Part shown: in pieces, positions 57,713-64,000 of the stretch
How positions within the stretch are numbered: position 1 is the stretch's first letter
How the letters are laid out: every line of letters starts with the position of its first letter
NCBI RefSeq assembly: GCF_900105175.1
Contig: NZ_LT629771.1
Span: 5,536,501-5,600,500 of the forward strand
From: Jiangella sp. DSM 45060
GTDB taxonomy: Bacteria; Actinomycetota; Actinomycetes; Jiangellales; Jiangellaceae
Length of the DNA stretch: 64,000 bases
Direction of reading: 5' to 3'
Notes under the pieces: model-generated
The model's input: only the letters and a program-made list of their open reading frames with translations
Told to the model about the DNA's origin: nothing
Databases searched by the model: none
Position numbers and translations under genes: made by a program

Positions 57713-58582
57713 CTACGCGGGGACGGCGGCCTCGGCCGCCTCCACGACGTTGGCCAACAGCATTGCACGAGTCATGGGGCCGATGCCGCCGGGCATCGGC
57801 GCGAGATAGCCGGCCACCTCGCGCACCTCGGGCGCGACGTCGCCGGTGTAGCGGCCCTTGCCGTCAGGACCGACGACGCGGGTGATGCCGACGTCGAGGA
57901 CGGCCGCCCCCGGCTTGACCATGTCGGCGGTGAGCAGCCCCGGCACACCGGCCGCGGCGATGACGATGTCGGCGCGCCGCACGGTGGCGGCGAGGTCGCG
58001 GGTGCCGGTGTGGCAGACGGTGACGGTGGCGTTCTCGGTACGCCTGGTGAAGAGCAGCCCCATGGGCCGGCCCGCGGTGACGCCGCGCCCGACGACCACC
58101 AGCTCGGCGCCGTCGATGGGGACGTCGTAGCGGCGCAGCAACTCGAGGCAGCCGCGCGGGGTGCAGGGCAGCGGCGCCGGCTGCATGAGCACCAGCTTGC
58201 CGAGGTTCTGCGGGTGCAGCCCGTCGGCGTCCTTGGCGGGGTCGATGGCCGACAGCACCCGCTCCTCGTCCAGGCCCTTCGGCAGCGGCAGCTGCACGAT
58301 GAAGCCGTGACAGGCGGGGTCGTCGTTGAGCTGGGCGACGGCCGCCTCGACCTCGGCCTGGGTGGCCGTGGCGGGCAGCTCGACCTGCATGGACTCGATG
58401 CCGACCTCGGCGCAGTCGCGATGCTTGCCGGCGACGTACGCATGGCTGCCGGGGTCGTCGCCGACCAGGACCGTGCCCAGCCCCGGGACGATGCCCCGCT
58501 CGCCCAGGGCCTTGACCCGGGCGGTGAGCTCGGAACGGATGGTGGCCGCCGTGTTCTTGCCGTCGAGAATCTTCGCGCTCAC
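57713..58582 (-). CDS. folD: bifunctional methylenetetrahydrofolate dehydrogenase/cyclohydrolase
   Basis: A 289-residue FolD interconverting methylene-, methenyl- and 10-formyl-THF; the latter supplies PurN and PurH. It has [19 protein letters not shown] with the catalytic Lys, [39 protein letters not shown] for NADP and [17 protein letters not shown]. It is clustered with purH and purN. Confidence 0.96.
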   Translation of the reverse strand: MSAKILDGKNTAATIRSELTARVKALGERGIVPGLGTVLVGDDPGSHAYVAGKHRDCAEVGIESMQVELPATATQAEVEAAVAQLNDDPACHGFIVQLPLPKGLDEERVLSAIDPAKDADGLHPQNLGKLVLMQPAPLPCTPRGCLELLRRYDVPIDGAELVVVGRGVTAGRPMGLLFTRRTENATVTVCHTGTRDLAATVRRADIVIAAAGVPGLLTADMVKPGAAVLDVGITRVVGPDGKGRYTGDVAPEVREVAGYLAPMPGGIGPMTRAMLLANVVEAAEAAVPA

Positions 58583-58625
58583 GTATCTGATTCTCGCATG
58601 GTCCGAACCGGCGGCCGACCGGTGC

Positions 58626-58799
58626 TCAGCCGCTCTTGCGGCGGAACATCCGCTGGGTCTTCGCCGCGTCCTCGTGGGACGGGCCGGTGCCGGACGCTTG
58701 GTCGTCCGGGTGCTCGTGATCGGCGGACTTCTTGCGCTCCAAGGCCTCGCGCATCTTGGCCTTGAGATCGTCGTTACCGCCGGACTTCTTGGCTGCCAT
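58626..58799 (-). CDS. DUF5302 small protein
   Basis: A 57-residue charged protein: [20 protein letters not shown] at the start and RMFRRKSG at the end, as in DUF5302 proteins of actinomycetes. Probably cytoplasmic; no function known. The ATG at 58799 is used; a longer frame has no family support. Confidence 0.8.
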   Translation of the reverse strand: MAAKKSGGNDDLKAKMREALERKKSADHEHPDDQASGTGPSHEDAAKTQRMFRRKSG

Positions 58800-58852
58800 G
58801 GTCGTCACCCTACCCTCAGCGTCGGGGCGGGCATCGAGGTTCGCCGCGCCGC

Positions 58853-59212
58853 TCAGCCCGCGGCGGACGGCCGCAGCGCCGAATGCGGCACCCACCCGGC
58901 CCGGCCTGCGGCGTTGACGCACCAGCTCCAGCCCGACTCGGGGTCGTCGGCCGTCACGGTCAGCCGCTCGCCCGCGCTCACCGGCAGCTCCTGGGTGTCG
59001 TAGCCGTGCACGACGACGGCGCGCGGCCGCTCGTCGTTCAGGTGCCGCTCGGGCACCCAGCCGGACCCGGACGTCGTCGTGACGAACACGAACGCCGGCC
59101 AGGTGGTATCGCGCTCGCCCACCTCGACCGTCTCGCCGGGCTCGATCCGGATCGCCGCGCGCTCCGGGATCTCGTGGCCGGCGGCCGCGACGATCGGATC
59201 GTCCGGCGCCAT
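58853..59212 (-). CDS. SH3-like domain protein
   Basis: A 119-residue protein apparently made of two SH3-like beta-barrels (AAIRIEPGETVEVGERDTTW to GSGWVPERHL, and ELPVSAGERLTVTADDPESG to GWVPHSAL). The ATG overlaps the purH stop (TGATG), so it is coupled to purine synthesis genes. Role unknown, possibly peptide- or ligand-binding. Confidence 0.75.
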   Translation of the reverse strand: MAPDDPIVAAAGHEIPERAAIRIEPGETVEVGERDTTWPAFVFVTTTSGSGWVPERHLNDERPRAVVVHGYDTQELPVSAGERLTVTADDPESGWSWCVNAAGRAGWVPHSALRPSAAG

Positions 59213-60774
59213 CAGTGGAAGAAGTGCCGGGTGCCGGTGAAGTACATGGTCACGCCGGCCGCACGGGCGGCCGCCACGACCTCCTCGTCACGCACCGAGC
59301 CGCCCGGCTGGACGATGGCGCGGACGCCGGCCTCGGTGAGCACCTGCAGGCCGTCGGCGAAGGGGAAGAACGCGTCGGAGGCGCCGACGGAGCCGGCGGC
59401 GCGGTCGCCGGCGCGGGTCACCGCGAGCCGGGCGGAGTCGACGCGGTTGACCTGGCCCATGCCGACGCCGACGGCGGCGCCACCGCTGGCCAGCAGGATC
59501 GCGTTGCTCTTGACCGAGCGCACCGCCCGCCAGGCGAACGCGAGGTCCGCCAGCGTCGCTTCGTCGACCGGCGAACCCGCGGCCAGCGTCCACGTCGCGG
59601 GGTCGTCGCCGGGTGCGTCGACGCGGTCGGCCTGCTGCATGAGCAGGCCGCCGGAGATCGCCCGGGTCTCGACCGGCGCGGCAGGCGCCGCCGCGACCCG
59701 CAGCAGCCGCACGTTCTTCTTCTGCGTCAGCAGGTCCAGCGCACCGGGCTCGAAGTCGGGCGCGACGACGACCTCGGTGAAGATGGTCGCGATCAGCTCC
59801 GCGGCCTCGGCCGTCACCGGCCGGTTCGCCGCGATGACACCGCCGTACGCCGACACCGGGTCGGTCGCGTTGGCCTTGCGGTGCGCGTCGGCGATGTCGG
59901 CGCCGACGGCGATGCCGCACGGGTTGGCGTGCTTGATGATCGCGACGGCCGGCTCGGCGAAGTCGTGCGCGGACCGCCAGGCGGCGTCGGCGTCGACGTA
60001 GTTGTTGTACGACATCTCCTTGCCGTGCAGCTGCTCCGCACCGGCCAGCCCGGGCGCCCCGAAGCCGCTGCGGTACAGCGCCGCGGCCTGGTGCGGGTTC
60101 TCGCCGTAGCGCAGCACGGCCTCGCGCTCCCACGTCCCGCCGATCCACTCCGGGAACACGGTGCCGTCGGCGGGCGGCGCGACGACGCTGCCCAGCCAGG
60201 ACGCCACGTGCACGTCGTAGGTGGCGGTGTGGGTGAACGCCTGCAGCGCCAGCCGCTGCCGCTCGGCCAGCGTGAACCCGCCGGCCTCGACGGCGGCCAG
60301 CACCTCGCCGTAGCGGGCGGGGTCGACGACGACGGCGACGTTCGCGTGGTTCTTGGCCGCGCCGCGGACCATCGACGGGCCGCCGATGTCGATCTGCTCG
60401 ATCACCTCGTCCGGGCCGGCGCCCGACGCGACCGTCTGCGCGAACGGGTACAGGTTGCTGACCAGCAGCTGGAACGGCTCGATGCCGAGCTCGTCGAGCT
60501 GCGTGCGGTGGCTCTCCAGGCGGACGTCGGCGAGCAGGCCGGCGTGCACGTTGGGGTGCAGCGTCTTGACCCGGCCGTCGAGGCACTCGGGGAACCCGGT
60601 CAGCTCCTCGACGGCGGTCACCGGCACGCCCGCGGCGGCGATGCGGGCCGCCGTCGATCCCGTGGAGACGATCGCGACGCCGGCCGCGTGCAGGCCGGTG
60701 GCCAGCTCCTCCAGCCCCGTCTTGTCGTAGACGCTGATCAGCGCGCGCCGGATCGGCGTACGTGCCTCGCTCAC
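59212..60774 (-). CDS. purH: bifunctional AICAR transformylase / IMP cyclohydrolase
   Basis: A 520-residue enzyme for the last two steps to IMP. The N-terminal cyclohydrolase shows [26 protein letters not shown] and [17 protein letters not shown]. The C-terminal transformylase shows [28 protein letters not shown] and [20 protein letters not shown]. The GTG start overlaps the purN stop. Confidence 0.97.
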   Translation of the reverse strand: MSEARTPIRRALISVYDKTGLEELATGLHAAGVAIVSTGSTAARIAAAGVPVTAVEELTGFPECLDGRVKTLHPNVHAGLLADVRLESHRTQLDELGIEPFQLLVSNLYPFAQTVASGAGPDEVIEQIDIGGPSMVRGAAKNHANVAVVVDPARYGEVLAAVEAGGFTLAERQRLALQAFTHTATYDVHVASWLGSVVAPPADGTVFPEWIGGTWEREAVLRYGENPHQAAALYRSGFGAPGLAGAEQLHGKEMSYNNYVDADAAWRSAHDFAEPAVAIIKHANPCGIAVGADIADAHRKANATDPVSAYGGVIAANRPVTAEAAELIATIFTEVVVAPDFEPGALDLLTQKKNVRLLRVAAAPAAPVETRAISGGLLMQQADRVDAPGDDPATWTLAAGSPVDEATLADLAFAWRAVRSVKSNAILLASGGAAVGVGMGQVNRVDSARLAVTRAGDRAAGSVGASDAFFPFADGLQVLTEAGVRAIVQPGGSVRDEEVVAAARAAGVTMYFTGTRHFFH

Positions 60775-61376
60775 GGGATGGTGACCTTTCTCTCGGTGAT
60801 GGTCCAGCCCTCGCGGGCCAGCCGGCCGACCCAGTCGACCAGCTGGACGCGCTCGGCGACCTTGATGCGCTCGGTGAGGGTGTCCTCGGTGTCGTCGTCG
60901 TGCACCGGGACGGCGACCTGCGCGACGATCGGGCCGGTGTCGACCCCTTCGTCGACGAAGAACAGGGTGGCGCCGGTGATCCTGACGCCGTACGCGAGCG
61001 CGTCGCGGGGGCCGTGGATGCCCGGGAACGACGGCAGCAGCGCGTTGTGGGTGTTGAGGTAGCGGTCGCCGAACCGGCTCAGGAAGGCCGGGCCGACCAG
61101 CTTGAGGAAGCCCGCCGACACGATGAGGTCGGGTGCGTGCTCGGCGGTCCGCTCGGCCAGCGCGCGGTCCCAGTCGGCGCGCTCGGGATGGTCCTTCACC
61201 CGCTCGACGAACGTCGGCACGCCGGCCTCGGCGGCGAGGTCGAGCGCGCGGATACCGTCACGGTCGGCGCCGACGGCCACCACCGTCGCACCGTAGGAGG
61301 GGTCGGCGCACGCGTCGAGCAGGGCGGCGAGGTTGCTGCCGGTACCCGAGACCAGCACCACGATCCGGCAGGTCAC
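60771..61376 (-). CDS. purN: phosphoribosylglycinamide formyltransferase
   Basis: A 201-residue 10-formyl-THF-dependent GAR transformylase: [36 protein letters not shown] with the catalytic Asn/His, and [19 protein letters not shown] with the catalytic Asp. The GTG at 61376 is preferred; the longer frame begins with an unsupported basic stretch. It is coupled to purH by a GTGA overlap. Confidence 0.95.
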   Translation of the reverse strand: MTCRIVVLVSGTGSNLAALLDACADPSYGATVVAVGADRDGIRALDLAAEAGVPTFVERVKDHPERADWDRALAERTAEHAPDLIVSAGFLKLVGPAFLSRFGDRYLNTHNALLPSFPGIHGPRDALAYGVRITGATLFFVDEGVDTGPIVAQVAVPVHDDDTEDTLTERIKVAERVQLVDWVGRLAREGWTITERKVTIP

Positions 61377-61395
61377 CCGGCGACAATACCTGGAC

Positions 61396-62817
61396 CTACT
61401 GTTCGGGCGGCGGAGGTGGTGGGTCCTCTTCTCTGACGGAGACCGGCTCACCCTCCGCTGTGTCTACTGCCCGGTCCGCCGGGTCGGCGTCCGCCGCATG
61501 CGCCGCACCGTCCCGCGTGCGCTCCGTGTCGTCCGCCTCGTTCCCGTCCGCCTCGTCCGCCGCGTCGGCCGGGCGGCGGCGGAACCGCAGCACCAGCACG
61601 ACCACGAGGGCGGGCACCGTGACGAGGCCGAACGTCGCCGCCGCGACCTCCCACGGCACCGGGCCGAGGGCCGTCAGCCGCTCCGCACCGGCCGATCCGC
61701 CGGACAGCAGCGCCAGCACGGCCATCGCGACCGCCGCGATCGCGCCGGCCCCGGCCGCCACGCCGAGCGCCGGCCCCAGCGCCACGCCGTCGCCGTCCCC
61801 GTCGCCGTCCTCGCCGACGTCGCCGTCGGCCTCGGAGCCGAGACCGAGGTCCGGGACCCGGCCGAGCCGCCGGTGCACCATCAGCCCGGCCAGCAGGCCC
61901 GCGAGCACCGGACCGGCCACGACCAGCCAGGTGAGCGAGCCGGGCAGGTCCGTCGGCAGCGCGCCGAACACCGGGACCGCGGGCACCAGGCCGAGCGTGA
62001 CCCCGTCCGGCGCCACCGAGGTCGCCGTGCCGACCGCGAAGCCGGGTCCGAGCGCGAACGCCGCGGACCACACCACCAGGTTCGGCACCAGCAGCGCGCA
62101 GCCCACGATCAGCAGCGTCGCGCCGAGCGGGCCGGCGTCCAGGGCGGTGGCGAGGTCCCCGATCCGGCCGGTGTGCGCGACGAGGCTGACCCCCATCAGC
62201 GCCGCGCCCACACCGACCAGCCCCGCCACCGCCACGCCCGCGCCGGCCAGTGCCGCGCGCATCAGAGGTGGCACCCGCCACCACCAGTCGGCCAGCAGTC
62301 CGGATTCGTGCGCCACCCCGGTCGCCACGGCGGCGCCGGACCACAGCGCCGCCCACAGCACGGCCTCGAACGGGTCGCCCGCGACGTCGTGGCTGGTCGA
62401 CAGCGCCGCGACGATCCCGGCGCCGACGATGTACGTCACCACGGCCGGCACGACGACGGCGACCGCGCCGCGCGTCGTCGCCACCCCGGCCGAGTGCGCC
62501 GCCCACCGGGCGGACCGGTGCAGCAGCAGCACGAACAGCAGCGTGAGGCCGAGCGGGGCCAGCGTGAACGACCCTCCGCCGACGTCGAGGCCGGCGTGGT
62601 GCGCGGTCAGCCAGGCCTGGGAGGCGAACCGCAGCGGGTCGCCGAGCGGGCCTACCGCGCCCTCGGCGATCCACACCGCCACGCCCGGCAGCACGCACAG
62701 AGCGAACCCGGCCAGCAGCGCCCAGGCCGTCGCGACGATGGCCGCCAGCCACGGGACCCGCGACCCCCACGCCGGCTCATCGCGCCGGAGCAGCGGTCGG
62801 GTCAGCAGGTCGGCCAC
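61396..62817 (-). CDS. PerM-like (DUF6350) multi-pass membrane protein
   Basis: A 473-residue protein with about ten hydrophobic helices, beginning LLRRDEPAWGSRVPWLAAIV, and with an acidic, Asp/Gly/Glu-rich cytoplasmic tail. It matches the actinobacterial PerM/DUF6350 family, linked in mycobacteria to cell division and persistence. It lies upstream of purN on the same strand, the usual neighbour. Exact function unknown. Confidence 0.8.
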   Translation of the reverse strand: MADLLTRPLLRRDEPAWGSRVPWLAAIVATAWALLAGFALCVLPGVAVWIAEGAVGPLGDPLRFASQAWLTAHHAGLDVGGGSFTLAPLGLTLLFVLLLHRSARWAAHSAGVATTRGAVAVVVPAVVTYIVGAGIVAALSTSHDVAGDPFEAVLWAALWSGAAVATGVAHESGLLADWWWRVPPLMRAALAGAGVAVAGLVGVGAALMGVSLVAHTGRIGDLATALDAGPLGATLLIVGCALLVPNLVVWSAAFALGPGFAVGTATSVAPDGVTLGLVPAVPVFGALPTDLPGSLTWLVVAGPVLAGLLAGLMVHRRLGRVPDLGLGSEADGDVGEDGDGDGDGVALGPALGVAAGAGAIAAVAMAVLALLSGGSAGAERLTALGPVPWEVAAATFGLVTVPALVVVLVLRFRRRPADAADEADGNEADDTERTRDGAAHAADADPADRAVDTAEGEPVSVREEDPPPPPPEQ

Positions 62818-63009
62818 GTTCCCATCGTCACCGCAAAGGGCGCGCGAATCGGCGGCACCACGCCGGTCATGCCCTGATCAGCTGCTATTTCGATGATCGG
62901 AATACGAGGAAACGCGCCCGATCACCGAATAAGTCGTGCAACCGTGGTGCGCACTCACGAGTCCTCCTGGGTGTAAGCGGAGAACGATGGGCACAGGGGA
63001 GGTTCCGGC

Positions 63010-63483
63010 ATGCGCGAGCCCGCGGACTTCGACGCGTTCTACGACGCCACGAGCCGGCGCGTGCTGCACCAGCTCTACGCGCTGACCGGAGACCTCGGCC
63101 GGGCCCGCGACTGCACCCAGGAGGCGTACGCGCGGGCCTGGCGCCACTGGCCCGCCGTCACCGCCGCGACCAGCCCGGAAGCCTGGGTCCGCGGCACCGC
63201 CTGGCGACTGGCGTCGGGACGGTGGCGGCGCGGCGGGCGGCGGGCGACTGCGCCACCCGGCACCGCGTCCGCGGACGTCGTCGCGGCGCTGCTCCGGCTG
63301 CCGGAGAAACAGCGTTACGCGATCGTCGTCCGGTACCTCGCCGGTGCGGCCGTCGCCGACATCGCGGCCGAGACCGGAACGTCCGTCGCGACCGTCGAGA
63401 ACCGTCTCGCGAAGGCGCATGCCACCCTGACTCGCATTCTCCCCGGCGACATCGCCGCTCTCACCGGAGGCCACCGTGTCTGA
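63010..63483 (+). CDS. ECF sigma factor, SigE family
   Basis: A 157-residue RNA polymerase sigma factor: region 2 (FDAFYDATSRRVLHQLYALT, DCTQEAYARAWRHWP) and region 4 (RLPEKQRYAIVVRYLAGAAV, ADIAAETGTSVATVENRLAK). AGGGGAGG lies about 10 nt upstream. The 192-nt gap before it has no gene. It overlaps by 8 nt a gene for a membrane protein that may be its partner. Confidence 0.9.
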   Translation: MREPADFDAFYDATSRRVLHQLYALTGDLGRARDCTQEAYARAWRHWPAVTAATSPEAWVRGTAWRLASGRWRRGGRRATAPPGTASADVVAALLRLPEKQRYAIVVRYLAGAAVADIAAETGTSVATVENRLAKAHATLTRILPGDIAALTGGHRV

Positions 63484-64000
63484 CAGCCTCGACGACAGCC
63501 TTTCCCGGCGCTTGTCGTCGCTCGAATCGGACCTTGGGGGCGTATCGCTGCCCGGTCCGGCCGCCGCCCGGCGCCGTGCCGCGCAGCGGACCCGCAACCA
63601 GGTCACCGGCGGTGTGCTGGCCGGGGTGGCGGCGGTGGCGCTGGGCGTGTTCGCGGTCAGCCCGCCCGACTTCGTCGCGTCCCCGGACCCGGCCGGCACC
63701 CCCACCGACTCCTCCACCCCGACGACCACCCCCACGACGCCGTCCCCGGAGCCGACCACCCCGCCGCCGACGACGCCGCCCACCTCCGACCCCACCAGCG
63801 ACGAGAGCCCCGGCGGCGACGGCGAGGACGGCGGCGGGTCCGGCTCGCTGGTCGTGCCACCCGGCGCGCTGATCGGCATCGACTTCCTGCTCGACCCGAA
63901 CCCGGCCGACCTGGACTGGGCCGAGGTCCCGGCCGACGGCACCTGGCTGCCCTGTGTCCCGGACTTCGCCGACACCGCGGCCGCGGTCTCCTACGAGACC
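63476..64000 (+). CDS. membrane protein following the sigma factor (partial)
   Basis: The frame starts at GTG 63476 inside the sigma gene and is cut by the window edge after 175 residues. A cytoplasmic N-terminus (DSLDDSLSRRLSSLESDLGG) precedes one helix (GGVLAGVAAVALGVFAVSPP), then a Pro/Thr/Ser-rich stalk and the start of an extracytoplasmic domain (GIDFLLDPNPADLDWAEVPA). The layout fits an anti-sigma-like or cell-envelope protein, but no zinc-binding anti-sigma motif is visible. Confidence 0.75.
   Translation, partial: MSDSLDDSLSRRLSSLESDLGGVSLPGPAAARRRAAQRTRNQVTGGVLAGVAAVALGVFAVSPPDFVASPDPAGTPTDSSTPTTTPTTPSPEPTTPPPTTPPTSDPTSDESPGGDGEDGGGSGSLVVPPGALIGIDFLLDPNPADLDWAEVPADGTWLPCVPDFADTAAAVSYET

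Overview
The window is very GC-rich DNA with dense, strand-switching gene content, frequent GTG starts and ATGA/GTGA overlaps. Gene families include a SoxR/NmrA pair, TamR/tam, an MmyB-like XRE regulator, DUF5302, DUF3017, a PerM-like protein and a SigE-type ECF factor. It is chromosome of a high-GC actinomycete; a Jiangella-like genus is my guess, not something the sequence proves.

Layout. 1-3662 (minus strand): a compact lasso-peptide cluster with a PqqD-like RRE (B1), two precursor genes too short for ordinary gene calling, a cyclase, a B2 protease and an HPr-kinase-like kinase. 3709-6624: sulfate assimilation cysQ-cysD-cysN. 6724-8546: soxR divergent from an NmrA-SnoaL fusion. 8540-14237: undecaprenyl-phosphate sugar transferase, pth, rplY, prs, glmU and tRNA-Gln(UUG). 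14280-16969: an HTH/LAGLIDADG-like protein, then a fatty-acid desaturase with its TetR neighbour. 17865-19212: tam divergent from a MarR regulator (TamR-like). 19250-30658: housekeeping and regulatory genes (DacA, YihY, 2H phosphoesterase, trpS, CorC-like, pgm, MFS, SDR). 30701-31354: a small secreted-protein gene and its decayed copy. 31363-36232: DeoR regulator and a complete Leloir operon galT-galE-galK-galM. 36248-40666: secreted protein, GNAT, NTF2-like protein, iron-boxed siderophore-interacting protein, SDR and YjbR. 40808-42330: a tandem ~200-bp intergenic repeat, one copy interrupted by a frameshifted IS481-family element. 42410-53832: a carbohydrate locus under a LacI regulator. 53864-61376: icd, mdh, citrate synthase, folD, purH, purN. 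61396-64000: PerM-like membrane protein, ECF sigma factor and a partial membrane protein running off the edge.

Two systems stand out. First, both lasso precursors carry a YxxP...LT leader, a predicted Ala1-Asp9 ring and a C-terminal Leu-Ser, next to an HPr-kinase-like gene. This is the arrangement expected for C-terminally phosphorylated lasso peptides of the paeninodin type, and the cyclase lacks the usual amidotransferase domain. Second, the 42.4-53.8 kb locus combines a DUF2961/GH172 enzyme, two DUF4185 (GH183-like) exported proteins, an ABC sugar importer, an L-fucose/D-arabinose-isomerase-like enzyme and an FGGY kinase. Four ATCGAT-centred operators surround a LacI gene, three of them at clear -35/-10 promoters. 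I infer a D-arabinan (mycobacterial-type arabinan) scavenging pathway: endo-cleavage outside, import, exo-cleavage inside, then D-arabinose to D-ribulose to D-ribulose-5-phosphate.

A further regulatory link is visible: the same 14-base site occurs between tam and its MarR regulator and upstream of icd 36 kb away, which suggests a TamR regulon on central carbon metabolism.
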